Part shown: positions 1-9,997 of the stretch, in pieces | How positions within the stretch are numbered: position 1 is the first letter of the stretch | Layout: each line of letters begins with the position of its first letter | NCBI GenBank assembly: GCA_002711845.1 | Contig: PASF01000011.1 | Coordinates: forward strand, 124,001 to 188,000 | Reading direction: 5' to 3' | Source of the DNA: Gammaproteobacteria bacterium | Lineage (GTDB): Bacteria; Pseudomonadota; Gammaproteobacteria; Pseudomonadales; Pseudohongiellaceae | Length of the DNA stretch: 64,000 bases | Notes under the pieces: generated by a model | Told to the model about the DNA's origin: nothing | Seen by the model: only the letters and a program-made list of their open reading frames with translations | Database searches by the model: none | Made by a program: the position numbers and the translations under genes

Positions 1-2
1 AG

Positions 3-476
3 CGCAAGGTTTTGCAGGAAATCGTCAAACTGGGCGATTCCAAAGCACTGATCACGGCCGACGACCTGCCCTTCATCATTGCCGATGTGCTGGAGCGCCG
101 CGAGTTTCGATATGTTGAGTTGCTTAACTGCTATATCAGCAGCGGCCTGGATGTTGACAGCACTGCCAGTATCCGCATCAGCATTCAGAACAAAGCCTAT
201 AACGCCTCCGGCTCGGGCAATGGCGGGTTCGCCGCATTCATCGACGCCATCAGCAAGATTCTCAAGAAACGTGATTTTGTCATGCCGGCGCTGCTGGATT
301 ACGAGGTGCACATTCCTCGCGGCGGCAACACCAATGCCCTGACTGAATGTATCATCACCTGGAAAATAGAGGATCGGGAACTGAAAACCCGAGGTGTTGA
401 TGCCAACCAGGTGCTGGCTGCCGTCAAGGCAACACTGCGCATGATCAATATGCGCATGCACAGCCTGATCCCCTGA
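3..476 (+). CDS. 2-isopropylmalate synthase-like protein, C-terminal regulatory domain (5' end outside window)
   Basis: This is the C-terminal end of a longer gene; the frame is open from base 3 with no need for a start inside the window. The 157 visible codons resemble the LeuA dimerisation/allosteric domain shared by 2-isopropylmalate synthases and citramalate synthases. The telling stretch is near the end, where an ITW motif is followed by KTRGVDANQVLAAVKATLRM. In those enzymes this domain binds the feedback inhibitor (leucine or isoleucine). The catalytic HMGL-like barrel is not in the window, so the choice between IPMS, citramalate synthase and a homologue stays open. The gene ends 9 bp before the convergent lptG stop. 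Confidence 0.75.
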   Translation, partial: RKVLQEIVKLGDSKALITADDLPFIIADVLERREFRYVELLNCYISSGLDVDSTASIRISIQNKAYNASGSGNGGFAAFIDAISKILKKRDFVMPALLDYEVHIPRGGNTNALTECIITWKIEDRELKTRGVDANQVLAAVKATLRMINMRMHSLIP

Positions 477-485
477 CGCGGAGGC

Positions 486-1559
486 TTACACGCGCCGCAG
501 CAGGAACAGGCCAAACAGTGCACACAGGACAATAGGGGCCAGGACAGCCACAAATGGACTGATGCCATATAGAATGGTTGCCGGCCCCAGCGTGCGCTGG
601 ATGATGGTGAAGCCCAGACCGATGGCAATGGCGACAAACACCCTGAAGCCCATGGTCGCTTCGCGCAGTGGGCCAAACACAAACGATACCGCCAGCAGCA
701 CCAGGCTCAGCGTCGCCAGTGGTTGCAACAATTTTTTCCAGAACGCCAGATAATAGTTGCTGCTATCCAGGCCTTCACTGTCGAAATAGCGGGCAAACTG
801 GTACAGCCCGCTGATGGACTGACGATCCGGACGTACCAATAGCACACTCAACAGCGACGGTGACATGTCCACGGACCAGCGCATTTCATCATGGTACTGT
901 GCCTGCAATGCGTCTCCGCCAAAGCGCGTTTCGCGCACCCCCGTCAGACGCCAATAGGGTTCACCCACGTCATCCACATAATGGCCCTGCTCGGCAAAAC
1001 TGCTGCGCAGCAATTCGCGCCGGTTACTCAGTTCGTAAACAGTGATGCCGAACAGCTCACGGCCGCCCGGTGCGATGGCATTGATATGGATATACTCGTT
1101 GCCGATTTTGCGCCAGTCACCCTGCGAACTGCTGATGGCCTGGCCACCGCTTTGTATCAGCGCCCGCTGACTCTGGGCAGTCTGCTGCAAAGTCGGCGCC
1201 ACCCATTCGCCCAGCACCAGACTGAACACCATGACCCCCAGCACCGGTATCATGACCCAGCCCACCAGCACGGAGGTTTTAACACCGGAGGACTGCATCA
1301 CCAGCAATTCCTGGCTTGAAGCCAGTATGCCCAGGCCGATCAGCGCGCCGCCCAGCGCTACAAACGGCAACAGCTCATACACACTGGTCGGCAGCGTTCG
1401 CAGCACATACACAATCGCATCCCAGGCGGTGTAGTAACGATTGGTATCTGCCAACTCTTCGGCAATGGTAAACACCAGGTCGATCATGGTGATCAACCCC
1501 AGCACCACCAACATGGAGAGCAGTACGGTTTTGGCCAGGTAACGGGCAAGCATTGGCAT
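486..1559 (-). CDS. lptG: LPS export ABC transporter permease LptG
   Basis: LptG is one of the two inner-membrane permeases of the LptB2FG complex, which extracts lipopolysaccharide and passes it to LptC/LptA. The 357-residue product has the YjgP/YjgQ layout: N-terminal membrane segments (about residues 5-30, 50-75, 90-115), a large periplasmic beta domain (about 130-260), and three C-terminal membrane segments. The start at 1559 (MPMLARYLA) is preferred over an in-frame codon 42 bp upstream. It lies one base after the lptF stop, and a GAGG sits about 10 nt before it. It is the last gene of a thioesterase-lptF-lptG operon. Confidence 0.93.
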   Translation of the reverse strand: MPMLARYLAKTVLLSMLVVLGLITMIDLVFTIAEELADTNRYYTAWDAIVYVLRTLPTSVYELLPFVALGGALIGLGILASSQELLVMQSSGVKTSVLVGWVMIPVLGVMVFSLVLGEWVAPTLQQTAQSQRALIQSGGQAISSSQGDWRKIGNEYIHINAIAPGGRELFGITVYELSNRRELLRSSFAEQGHYVDDVGEPYWRLTGVRETRFGGDALQAQYHDEMRWSVDMSPSLLSVLLVRPDRQSISGLYQFARYFDSEGLDSSNYYLAFWKKLLQPLATLSLVLLAVSFVFGPLREATMGFRVFVAIAIGLGFTIIQRTLGPATILYGISPFVAVLAPIVLCALFGLFLLRRV

Positions 1560-1560
1560 A

Positions 1561-2667
1561 TCAGGCAATCCTCGCCAGCGCTGGTTTTCGGGGACGGTCA
1601 CGCCACATCAGGGCAAAACCGGCGCCGATAAAAATGGTGTGTACCCACCACAGGCCAATGACCGGTGACAGGCTGCCGTCTTCCACTGCATCCCGCGACA
1701 CCTGTAGCAACATGAAATACAGGCCATACAGCAACGCCGCGGGCACCAAGCGGGCAAAGCGACCCTGGCGCGGATCCACTTTGCTCAATGGCACAGCCAA
1801 CAAGGTCAGCACCGGTATCAGCAGGATCACGGAAATGCGCCACTGCAGCTCCGCGACCAGTCCCGGGTCAGATGAACCGAGTAACGCGGTTGTGGGTAGC
1901 TCGGTGCCTCTCAGTACCGGGGCAATGGTGCTTTGTTCCGGCAGCAGAATGCCCTGTTCCTGAAACTCGGTGACACTGTAATCTGCCGCACCCGGGGTCC
2001 CATCGTAAAAATGCCCATTCTCCAGCAACATGAATCGGCGCCCACTGGCCTCATCAACGATGGGACGCGCCGATTCAGCCACCATGATCCGCAATCCTGA
2101 TTCGCCCTGCGGCGGATTGGGATCGCGCAGCACCACAAAGGCATTGTTCAACTGACGCCCCACCGCTGTCTCCGACAGGGACTCGGCATAGGTCACACGC
2201 TGGCCACGATTGAAGGACTGGAACTGCCCCGAGACGATAAGGTCGATCTCGGTCAGTTCATCCTGCGATTGCCGCAACGTTTCGGTCTGCTGCAACCCCG
2301 CCGGGGCGGCATACAGGCTCAGCACTGCCATGGCACAGGCAAGCAACAGGCCCACCCCCATGGTCATGTTCAGCAGCTTTGCGCGGCTGAAGCCACAGGC
2401 GTGCAGGACCACCATTTCATTTTCGGCGTACATCCGGCCATAGGCCAGCAGCACCGCCAGAAAAAACGCAAACGGGACAATGATCAGCAGAAACTCGGGC
2501 AAACGGTATAACATCAACATCAACAGGATGTCGGTTGTCATCTTGCCGGCCACGGCATCAGCGAGGTATTGCAGAAATCTGGAGGTGAACGATACCACCA
2601 GCAGAATCACAGACACTGCCATGGTGACCTGTAGAAGTTGCTGGGTAAAGTACCGAAACAGAATCAA
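1561..2667 (-). CDS. lptF: LPS export ABC transporter permease LptF
   Basis: LptF is the partner permease of LptG in the LptB2FG lipopolysaccharide extractor. The 368-residue product starts with the family-typical MILFRYFTQQLL and has the same three-plus-three membrane topology around a periplasmic beta domain (about residues 130-265). The start codon is TTG at 2667; the protein start matches the family, so the rare codon is accepted. It follows the thioesterase gene by 15 bp and touches lptG, so the three genes are probably cotranscribed. LptF-LptG divergent from pepA is a common gammaproteobacterial order. Confidence 0.93.
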   Translation of the reverse strand: MILFRYFTQQLLQVTMAVSVILLVVSFTSRFLQYLADAVAGKMTTDILLMLMLYRLPEFLLIIVPFAFFLAVLLAYGRMYAENEMVVLHACGFSRAKLLNMTMGVGLLLACAMAVLSLYAAPAGLQQTETLRQSQDELTEIDLIVSGQFQSFNRGQRVTYAESLSETAVGRQLNNAFVVLRDPNPPQGESGLRIMVAESARPIVDEASGRRFMLLENGHFYDGTPGAADYSVTEFQEQGILLPEQSTIAPVLRGTELPTTALLGSSDPGLVAELQWRISVILLIPVLTLLAVPLSKVDPRQGRFARLVPAALLYGLYFMLLQVSRDAVEDGSLSPVIGLWWVHTIFIGAGFALMWRDRPRKPALARIA

Positions 2668-2682
2668 TGGATAGCAGCCCGC

Positions 2683-3117
2683 TTATTCGTCCGACTCGCC
2701 TACCAGGCTGATGAAAGCCGGAGGCACCGCCGCGATCTTGTGTTTGTCGAAATCGAAAAAGACGACACCCTGTTTGGCGTTGCACACCACGCGGTCAAGC
2801 GCCGAATTGGTAATCTGGAAACAGATATCGCATCCGTACTTGTTGAACCGGCTGACGCCGACCTCGATCACCAGCACATCCTTGGCAAACGACTGCGAAC
2901 GGTAGTCCACCGCCATGTCAGTTACTACCATGCCGAGGCCAAAAATATTGGCTTCAGTCAGCCCCAGGCTGGCCAGAAACTGCAATCTGGCTTCATGCAG
3001 GATATGCACCATGGCAACACTATTCAAGTGCTTGGCGTAGTCCAGGTCGCTGAATCGCACTGGGTGCTCCATGGTGAACAGAAATTCTTCCGGCATGGTG
3101 ATTTTGACGCGGGGCAT
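2683..3117 (-). CDS. acyl-CoA thioesterase family protein (hotdog fold, 4HBT)
   Basis: A 144-residue single-domain protein of the 4-hydroxybenzoyl-CoA thioesterase (hotdog) superfamily. The visible core is RFSDLDYAKHLNSVAMVHI: an Asp-containing loop followed by the long central helix, as in YbgC-like enzymes, which hydrolyse short or medium acyl-CoA or acyl-ACP thioesters in the cytoplasm. The ATG at 3117 has a GGAG five bases upstream. It is the first gene of the operon with lptF and lptG. The substrate cannot be read from sequence; a link to lipid or LPS acyl supply is only suggested by the neighbours. Confidence 0.8.
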   Translation of the reverse strand: MPRVKITMPEEFLFTMEHPVRFSDLDYAKHLNSVAMVHILHEARLQFLASLGLTEANIFGLGMVVTDMAVDYRSQSFAKDVLVIEVGVSRFNKYGCDICFQITNSALDRVVCNAKQGVVFFDFDKHKIAAVPPAFISLVGESDE

Positions 3118-3250
3118 ATCAACTCCGTCTTACAGTGCTTCGAGTTTGGTCATGATAAATCGGCCGCCAATTTTAATCGCCCGCGCCGCTAAAGTACACT
3201 TAAGCCTGTGCAAATCACGCGACGCCCGAAAACGCCCGTGCTTAGCGTGT

Positions 3251-3256
3251 TATAGT
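3251..3256 (+). promoter_or_regulatory. possible -10 box (TATAGT) upstream of pepA
   Basis: TATAGT lies about 97 bp before the pepA start in the divergent pepA/thioesterase spacer. No convincing -35 box stands 16-18 bp upstream, so this is a weak assignment based on the -10 sequence and its place alone. Confidence 0.3.
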
Positions 3257-3352
3257 GCTTATTGGCGCGCGCTGCCTGGTTTTGACATACTCTCCAGGAT
3301 GAAACGCCTTCGCTTATGTATCAACACCACGGACTCGCTATAAGGAACCGCT

Positions 3353-4843
3353 ATGAAATACCAACTGCTCGCCGGTAAAACGCTGGATAAGAAGACGGAC
3401 TGCCTGGTGCTGGGCGTCTGGGACCGGACCGGACTTGATGCGCCGTCGGACATGCTTGCCCCCGCCGTTCATGAGCAGTGTTCTGCCATTATCAAAGCCG
3501 GCGACATCAAGGGTAAACCCGGCGAAACCCTGCTGGTTCATGCGCCGGCAAAAGCCGCGGCCAATCGTATTTTGCTGGTGGGGCTGGGTGACAAAAACAA
3601 ATTTGACGGCAAAGCCTACCGCAAGGCTGTGCGCGCCACCGCGCAGGCCCTGAACAGGACGCCGGCAAAAACCGCACTGGTGAGCCTGGCACAACTTCCG
3701 GTGACCAATCGCGATGCGGCATGGGCCACGACGCAGCTGGTCATGGAACTGGGCAATGCGCAATATCGCTATGACCAGACCAAAAGTAAAAAGGCCGACA
3801 AACCTGCCCTGACCTCGGCTGTCATCACCGCCGCGCCCGATGCCAGCCGCAAAGCACTCAATGACGCCATCAACGCTGGCGAGGCAATCAGTCTGGGCAT
3901 GAGTGTGGCCCGGGAACTGGGCAACCTGCCGGGGAATATCTGCACGCCCTCCTATCTGGCCGACCGTGCCGTCGAACTGGGCGCACGCAACAAGAGCGTC
4001 AAGACCAGAATATTGACCGAAAAACAGATGGAGAACCTGAAAATGGGTTCACTGCTTTCTGTCGGCTATGGTTCCAGGGAGGAGTCACGCCTGATCGTGA
4101 TGGAATACAAGGGCAGCCGCAAAGCCGGCTCTGCGCCCTACTGCCTGGTCGGCAAAGGCATAACCTTTGACACCGGCGGCATCAGTCTGAAGTCCGGTGC
4201 CGGCATGGATGAGATGAAGTTTGACATGTGCGGCGCTGCCAGCGTCATGGGCACCATGACCGCCATAGCCAAGCTGGGCCTGCCGATCAATGTTACCGCG
4301 GTGATCGCGGCCGCTGAAAACATGCCCAGCAGCACCGCCACCAAACCCGGCGACATTGTGACCAGCATGTCCGGCAAAACCATTGAAATCCTCAATACTG
4401 ATGCAGAGGGGCGCCTGGTATTGTGCGATGCCTTGACCTACGCCGAGCGCTTCAAACCCAAAACCGTCATTGATATTGCCACCCTGACCGGCGCCGCGGT
4501 AGCCACCTTCGGCGACGTCAACACAGCCATGCTCAGCAACAACGACGCATTGGCGCAGGAGCTGTTCGCGCTGGGCCAGGAAACCCTGGACACTGTATGG
4601 CAGCTGCCACTGGATGACGAGTACCAGTCACTGCTGGACAGCAATTTTGCCGATATCGCCAATATCGGCGGCCCGAAAGCCGGCACTATAACCGCGGCCT
4701 GTTTCCTGTCCCGGTTTGCTGAAAAATTCCACTGGGCGCATCTGGATATCGCTGGCACAGCATGGCTGGGGGGCGGGCAAAAAGGTGCCACGGGGCGACC
4801 GGTACCCTTGTTGGTGGAATATCTGCGCCAGCAAAAGGCCTGA
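3353..4843 (+). CDS. pepA: leucyl aminopeptidase PepA (M17)
   Basis: A cytosolic, two-metal M17 aminopeptidase that removes N-terminal residues; in E. coli the homologue also binds DNA. The 496-residue length is typical. The catalytic domain shows VGKGITFDTGGISLK at about residue 266 (metal-binding Lys and Asp) and the diagnostic NTDAEGRL at about 348-355. AAGGAA six bases before the ATG supports the start. It diverges from the thioesterase-lptFG operon and is followed by valS. In many gammaproteobacteria holC (DNA polymerase III chi) sits between pepA and valS; here there are only 158 bp and no such gene. Confidence 0.95.
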   Translation: MKYQLLAGKTLDKKTDCLVLGVWDRTGLDAPSDMLAPAVHEQCSAIIKAGDIKGKPGETLLVHAPAKAAANRILLVGLGDKNKFDGKAYRKAVRATAQALNRTPAKTALVSLAQLPVTNRDAAWATTQLVMELGNAQYRYDQTKSKKADKPALTSAVITAAPDASRKALNDAINAGEAISLGMSVARELGNLPGNICTPSYLADRAVELGARNKSVKTRILTEKQMENLKMGSLLSVGYGSREESRLIVMEYKGSRKAGSAPYCLVGKGITFDTGGISLKSGAGMDEMKFDMCGAASVMGTMTAIAKLGLPINVTAVIAAAENMPSSTATKPGDIVTSMSGKTIEILNTDAEGRLVLCDALTYAERFKPKTVIDIATLTGAAVATFGDVNTAMLSNNDALAQELFALGQETLDTVWQLPLDDEYQSLLDSNFADIANIGGPKAGTITAACFLSRFAEKFHWAHLDIAGTAWLGGGQKGATGRPVPLLVEYLRQQKA

Positions 4844-4932
4844 GCACCGGGCTTATCAACACCCAGCGAGTCATGGCTCTGCCAGCCCCGGTGTCGCCAT
4901 GACCGCCAGCCTGCCTTTTAGCCACGTGCTGT

Positions 4933-4961
4933 CTGACAGTCATCTGTGTATCGGGTATACT
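4933..4961 (+). promoter_or_regulatory. sigma-70 promoter for valS
   Basis: CTGACA (4933-4938) and TATACT (4956-4961) are separated by exactly 17 bp, five and five matches to the consensus hexamers. They lie in the 158-bp pepA-valS gap and predict a leader of about 35 nt, so valS can be transcribed independently of pepA. Confidence 0.75.
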
Positions 4962-5001
4962 TGCCGGCTTACCAAAGAGCCAACGCAGACCGAGCACAGA
5001 C

Positions 5002-7812
5002 ATGGACAAGACTTACCAGCCCAAAGACATCGAGCAACAGTGGTACAGCACCTGGGAAGCACGCAACTATTTTGCGCCCAGCGGCGAAGGCGAGTCCTAC
5101 AGCATCGTCATACCGCCTCCCAATGTCACCGGCCGCCTGCACATGGGTCATGGTTTCCAGAACGCCATCATGGATGCGCTGATTCGTTATCAGCGCATGA
5201 TGGGAAAAAACACATTGTGGCAGGTTGGCACCGACCATGCCGGCATTGCCACCCAGATGGTGGTAGAACGGCGGCTGGAACGCGACGGCCTCAAACGCAC
5301 CGACCTGGGCCGCGACAAATTCACCGACGAAGTGTGGAAATGGAAAGAAGAGTCCGGTGGCATTATTACCCAGCAGATACGACGCCTGGGCGGCTCCATC
5401 GACTGGTCGCGCGAGCGCTTCACCATGGACGAAGGCCTGTCTGCCGCGGTCGAGGAAGTGTTTGTCCGCCTGTATGATGAAGGCCTGATCTACCGTGGCA
5501 ACCGCCTGGTCAACTGGGACCCCAAACTGCATACCGCTGTGTCGGATCTGGAAGTACTGTCCGAAGAAGAAGACGGCTTTTTCTGGTATTTCAGATACCC
5601 GCTGGCTGACGGTGCTACCACCGCTGACGGTGACAACTTCATCAGCATTGCCACCACACGACCGGAAACCCTGCTCGGGGATACCGCGGTGGCTGTCAAC
5701 GCCGAAGACCCGCGCTTCAAATCGTTGATCGGCAAGTGGGTCGACCTGCCGCTGTGCAACCGACGCATCCAGATCATTGCCGACGACTATGTCGATCCTG
5801 AGTTTGGTACCGGCTGCGTCAAGATCACGCCGGCACATGACTTCAATGACTACGAAGTAGGTAAACGTCATGACCTGGAGATGATCAATATCTTCACCAT
5901 TGATGCCGCCATCAATGACAATGCCCCCGACGAATACCGCGGCCTGGACCGCTTTGAAGCACGCAAGAAGCTGGTTGCCGACATGGATGCTCTGGGCCTG
6001 CTGGCAAAAGTCGAGCCACATAAACTCAAGGTGCCTCGCGGCGACCGGACCGGTGTGGTGATCGAACCCTACCTGACCAACCAGTGGTATGTGGCAGTCA
6101 AGTCCCTGGCCGAGCCTGCCATCAAGGCCGTCGAAGACGGTGACATCGAATTTGTGCCCAAAAACTGGGAAAACACCTATTTTTCCTGGATGCGCGACCT
6201 GCAGGACTGGTGTATCTCCCGTCAGCTGTGGTGGGGCCACCGCATTCCGGCCTGGTACGACGCTGATGGCAATATCTATGTTGGCCGCAGCGAGGCCCAG
6301 GTCCGTGAAAAATACCGGCTCGACGCATCGCTGAACCTGCGCCAGGACGAGGATGTGCTGGACACCTGGTTCTCCTCAGCGCTGTGGACCTTCTCCACCT
6401 TGGGCTGGCCGGATGACCTGGAGACACTCAAAACCTTTCACCCAACCAATGTTCTGGTGACAGGCTTTGACATTATTTTCTTCTGGGTGGCCCGGATGAT
6501 CATGATGACCATGAAGTTCACCGGTGAGATTCCGTTCCGGAAAGTATATATCCATGGTCTGATCCGCGATGGACAGGGGCAGAAGATGTCCAAATCCAAG
6601 GGCAATGTGCTTGACCCTATCGACCTGATCGATGGTATCTCCCTGGAAGACCTGGTCGCCAAACGCACCGAAGGACTGATGCAGCCGCAATTGCAGCAAA
6701 AGATTGAAAAGAACACCCGGGCCGAGTTTCCTGACGGCATCACCGGCTATGGTACCGATGCGCTGCGTTATACCTATTATTCACTGGCCTCCACCGGCCG
6801 AGACATCAAGTTTGATCTGGGGCGTATGGAGGGATTCCGGAACTTCTGCAACAAAATCTGGAACGCGTCCCGTTATGTGATCATGAACACGGAAGAAAAA
6901 GGCATACAGTTCAGCGCCGATGACGTTGCCGCATTGCGCAATGAGCCGGACCTGAGTCTGGCTGACCGCTGGATTCTGTCGCGCTTGCAGCAGACCGTGA
7001 CGCAGGTGCATGAACACATGACCAGCTACCGTTTTGATCTGATGTCGCAGGTCATTTATGACTTTTTCTGGAACGAGTATTGCGACTGGTACGTAGAGCT
7101 GTCCAAGCCCGTGCTGTGGGATGCCGATAATCAGCCCGGAAAAGCACGCACGGCCCGGCTGACGTTGCTGACCGTGCTGGAAGCCAGTCTGCGCATGCTG
7201 CATCCGTTGATGCCCTTTATCACTGAAGAGATCTGGCAGAAAATCGCCACGCTTACCGGTGTTGATACCGCCGCCACCAGCATTATGCTGCAGGCATATC
7301 CGCGCGCGGACGAGACACTGATCAATACCAGCGCTGAACGTGATATTGACTGGGTCAAGGGTGTCATCATCGGCGTACGCAACATTCGTGGTGAAATGAA
7401 CATTCCGCCGGGTAAAACCTTCCCGGCCCTGCTACGTAAAACCGATGCCGACGATAACCGGCGACTCGATGAGAATCTGCAAAACCTGCTGAAGCTGGCC
7501 AAGCTGTCAGAGATCAGATGCCTGGCTGATGACGAAGAGGCCCCGGTCAGCGCCACGCAGCTGTACCAGGACATGGAAATACTGGTGCCGTTGTCTGACC
7601 TGATTGACAAGGATGCAGAGATTACGCGCCTGGAAAAAGAAATCGGCAAGCTGGAGAAAAACCTGCAGGGCATCAGCGGCAAACTCAACAATGAGAAGTT
7701 CGTACAGAATGCGCCGGCCGAGCTGGTCAATGTTGAACGCGAACGCCAGCGCACAACGCAGGCGGCCATAGTCGCTTTGCAAGAGAAGCTGGCGGCCATC
7801 CGGGCACTCTAG
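5002..7812 (+). CDS. valS: valyl-tRNA synthetase
   Basis: Class Ia aminoacyl-tRNA synthetase charging tRNA-Val in the cytoplasm. The 936-residue product carries the HIGH signature as HMGH (about residues 47-50, within [13 protein letters not shown]), the editing CP1 domain, KMSKS at about 528-532, an anticodon-binding helical domain, and a C-terminal coiled-coil arm (about 865-936) typical of ValRS. No strong ribosome-binding site precedes the ATG, but the N-terminus is family-typical. A good promoter lies 41 bp upstream. Confidence 0.97.
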   Translation: MDKTYQPKDIEQQWYSTWEARNYFAPSGEGESYSIVIPPPNVTGRLHMGHGFQNAIMDALIRYQRMMGKNTLWQVGTDHAGIATQMVVERRLERDGLKRTDLGRDKFTDEVWKWKEESGGIITQQIRRLGGSIDWSRERFTMDEGLSAAVEEVFVRLYDEGLIYRGNRLVNWDPKLHTAVSDLEVLSEEEDGFFWYFRYPLADGATTADGDNFISIATTRPETLLGDTAVAVNAEDPRFKSLIGKWVDLPLCNRRIQIIADDYVDPEFGTGCVKITPAHDFNDYEVGKRHDLEMINIFTIDAAINDNAPDEYRGLDRFEARKKLVADMDALGLLAKVEPHKLKVPRGDRTGVVIEPYLTNQWYVAVKSLAEPAIKAVEDGDIEFVPKNWENTYFSWMRDLQDWCISRQLWWGHRIPAWYDADGNIYVGRSEAQVREKYRLDASLNLRQDEDVLDTWFSSALWTFSTLGWPDDLETLKTFHPTNVLVTGFDIIFFWVARMIMMTMKFTGEIPFRKVYIHGLIRDGQGQKMSKSKGNVLDPIDLIDGISLEDLVAKRTEGLMQPQLQQKIEKNTRAEFPDGITGYGTDALRYTYYSLASTGRDIKFDLGRMEGFRNFCNKIWNASRYVIMNTEEKGIQFSADDVAALRNEPDLSLADRWILSRLQQTVTQVHEHMTSYRFDLMSQVIYDFFWNEYCDWYVELSKPVLWDADNQPGKARTARLTLLTVLEASLRMLHPLMPFITEEIWQKIATLTGVDTAATSIMLQAYPRADETLINTSAERDIDWVKGVIIGVRNIRGEMNIPPGKTFPALLRKTDADDNRRLDENLQNLLKLAKLSEIRCLADDEEAPVSATQLYQDMEILVPLSDLIDKDAEITRLEKEIGKLEKNLQGISGKLNNEKFVQNAPAELVNVERERQRTTQAAIVALQEKLAAIRAL

Positions 7813-7889
7813 CCAGGTAAACCAGAGCAGGTGCACCAGACCAGGACTAAGCCACACATAGATTTTGAGTGTGGATGCACAGGCTTTTG

Positions 7890-7918
7890 TTGCAAATGAT
7901 AATCTTTCGCATTACCAT
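7890..7918 (+). promoter_or_regulatory. promoter with Fur-box-like operator in its spacer
   Basis: TTGCAA (7890-7895) and TACCAT (7913-7918) are 17 bp apart. The spacer holds GCAAATGATAATCTTTCGC (7892-7910), which by my count matches the 19-bp Fur consensus at 14 positions, including the unbroken AATGATAATC core. A bound Fur-Fe(II) repressor would cover the promoter. It lies 40 bp before the small gene at 7958, so that gene is probably iron-repressed. Confidence 0.6.
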
Positions 7919-7957
7919 GACGACATCTGTCATCGGTAATTGAGGAGGACTCAGCGC

Positions 7958-8134
7958 ATGCGCAGCGACAACAGTATCCTGCTGGAAATGGATCTGACCA
8001 CGGTAAGACGATTACTCCAGGCGCGTATTGTCAGCCTGGAAGATATGCACAGCGTGGACAGTCACGGCAAACAATGCCTGCATCGGTTACTGCTGGAAGT
8101 GCTGAAGCGGGAACTGGTGCAAATGCCGCATTAA
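7958..8134 (+). CDS. small protein of unknown function, likely Fur-regulated
   Basis: A 58-residue acidic/basic mixed protein with no signal peptide, membrane segment or cysteine pair. It looks helical, with a leucine-rich C-terminal helix (CLHRLLLEVLKREL). The ATG at 7958 has GAGGAGG (7942-7948) nine bases upstream, among the strongest ribosome-binding sites in the window, which supports real translation. The Fur-box promoter just before it suggests expression under iron starvation. I do not recognise the family; a regulator or adaptor in iron physiology is possible, but only context argues for it. Confidence 0.65.
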   Translation: MRSDNSILLEMDLTTVRRLLQARIVSLEDMHSVDSHGKQCLHRLLLEVLKRELVQMPH

Positions 8135-8159
8135 AGATCAACGATCAGAAAACACTTGT

Positions 8160-9986
8160 TCATTGATTACCCGTTTTTACCCGGGTGTCATCCAGGCCGT
8201 GGATTGCGATCCCGGCAAAGGCCGGCGAGCTTTGCCATTCGCGCGACAGTGCTTCAGCGACTGTATTCAGCCGCGCCACATCGCCCGCAAACGTATAGTC
8301 CTCGGCCGGCACCAGGTAGTCAAATGCAAACGTAAATGCCCGACCTGGCAAGCCGGACTGCGGTGTATCGAACAGGACAAAGACAGATTCAGCGCCTACC
8401 GGCACCAACCACAGTTCGCCTTGCTGGGGGTGATGCCGGTAACGACGGTGAGTTTCGTCCGGCAGGAAGCCTGATTCGAGTCCAATCACCACCGGGACCG
8501 ATACCCGCTTGCCCCACGCCAGAAAGGGCGCCGCATTGGCGCGCAGTCGTTCGGCAGCGGTGTGATAATTCATGATGCTCAGCCGCAGATTGTCGACCGG
8601 CAACTGTGAGAGGAGCTGTTCTCCCCAGGCTGGATGCGCACCCCACCAGGCAGGCACGACAAGGTCCAGCGACAGCTGGCCATCAAGCATGCTGTGTATA
8701 TGCCGGATGACCGACAGATAGCGCTCACGCCAGTATGGCTGTGCTCTGCCGAAGCCACGCAGCAGGTAGGGCTCAATATCGAGCTGCACGCCGCTCAGTT
8801 GTGCTGACTGGGCTGCCTCCCTGTTGTAGCGCAGGAACGCGAGGATGCGTGCCTCCAGCGCGGGCAGACTGGCGGGCAGAACATCCCGTGGATCCCCGAT
8901 CACAACCCGGACCTGCAGATCACGATCATGCGCTTCAGCCAAAAACCGGGTTAGGCTATCACGATCAGCCACCTGACCAGCCTCGTTCACAGGAATGGAG
9001 ATATACACCTCGGTCAGTTGCTGCTGCCATTGCGCCTGCCAGACAATCTCCGGTGATTCCTGCCATAGCTGCGGCGACCACAGCCAGGCACCCCGTCGCG
9101 GTGGCAGCAGCGCCGGCATATCAAGCTGCTCGCGCTGCTGACGACCCGGCGCCGTGCTGATGGTGAGCGACAGCAACTCCAGTTCGCCCTGCTCCTCCGG
9201 ACAAATAATGGTCACCGATGTCCAGGGAAGTCTGTTGTCAGGTAAGCTGAAACGATAATTGTCTGCGCCGGACGCCGGCAACAACAACTCACCCACCGGC
9301 AAGGGTGCCTGCAGGCGGTCGCGTTGCATGTCCCCGATGGCAACCTGAAAGCGTCCCTCGCCGCGCGCCCGAACTTCCAGCTGCAAACCGGTCCCGACAG
9401 CCCAGGAACGTTCCGAGGCCAACAAGGCCCCGGCGATATTGTCGCCAGGTGAACATCGCAGTTGGCCAGGGCCACTTGCGGTGACGCGCTCGTCCACACC
9501 AAAGGTCCTGGAGACAAACTGCGGCAGAACAGATTCATTCAATGGCAACGGCGGCTGATCCGCGACGCGGGGCATTCTAATGTCGACGTCGACGTCGAAT
9601 TCGGTTTCGACGGCTGGCGCAGCCGCCGGGATGACCAGGACGTCGCTGACGGACATTGTTTCACCGGTAAAATCGCCAAGCAATCCCACTTGTTCGATGC
9701 TGTCTTCAGCTGGCATTGGCGCCGCCGGTGCAGACCACAGCACCGTGCCACCGGTCTGCAGCAATGCTGTCGTGCAGGAAGCAGGCAAATCGGCGTCGGC
9801 ACTGACTGTCAGAAACTGGCGACTGCCATCAGCAGCGTAATAGCGTTGACCGGCGTCACCGCCGGTAACGTCTTCATCCGGACACAAGGCAATCGTCACA
9901 AAGGTGTTGTCAGCAGACGTCGCCGACGTCATATACAACATGCCTGCCAACGTAATAACACAGATCGAACCCAACCGTTTAAGCAT
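8160..9986 (-). CDS. secreted protein with C-terminal glycoside-hydrolase-like barrel, unknown function
   Basis: A 608-residue exported protein. Residues 1-25 form a signal peptide (hydrophobic core after MLKR, cleavage likely near TSA). Residues about 30-285 look like beta-rich domains with several cysteines. From about residue 290 the sequence resembles a TIM-barrel hydrolase-like fold: GAWLW at the first strand, then LSGVQLDIEPYL (about 393-402), whose Asp-x-Glu is where catalytic acids lie in several glycosidase families. No specific family is recognised. It begins 11 bp after the NHL lipoprotein gene, so the two are likely one operon. Confidence 0.6.
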   Translation of the reverse strand: MLKRLGSICVITLAGMLYMTSATSADNTFVTIALCPDEDVTGGDAGQRYYAADGSRQFLTVSADADLPASCTTALLQTGGTVLWSAPAAPMPAEDSIEQVGLLGDFTGETMSVSDVLVIPAAAPAVETEFDVDVDIRMPRVADQPPLPLNESVLPQFVSRTFGVDERVTASGPGQLRCSPGDNIAGALLASERSWAVGTGLQLEVRARGEGRFQVAIGDMQRDRLQAPLPVGELLLPASGADNYRFSLPDNRLPWTSVTIICPEEQGELELLSLTISTAPGRQQREQLDMPALLPPRRGAWLWSPQLWQESPEIVWQAQWQQQLTEVYISIPVNEAGQVADRDSLTRFLAEAHDRDLQVRVVIGDPRDVLPASLPALEARILAFLRYNREAAQSAQLSGVQLDIEPYLLRGFGRAQPYWRERYLSVIRHIHSMLDGQLSLDLVVPAWWGAHPAWGEQLLSQLPVDNLRLSIMNYHTAAERLRANAAPFLAWGKRVSVPVVIGLESGFLPDETHRRYRHHPQQGELWLVPVGAESVFVLFDTPQSGLPGRAFTFAFDYLVPAEDYTFAGDVARLNTVAEALSREWQSSPAFAGIAIHGLDDTRVKTGNQ

Positions 9987-9997
9987 AGTGACAGCCG

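Noticed and set aside
3282-3287. TTGACA as a -35 box for pepA
   Set aside because: A perfect hexamer, but no -10 sequence lies 15-19 bp downstream.
4969-6240. Long open frame antisense to valS (423 codons)
   Set aside because: It is the complement of a conserved synthetase gene, has no family resemblance, and arises from codon bias in G+C-rich DNA.
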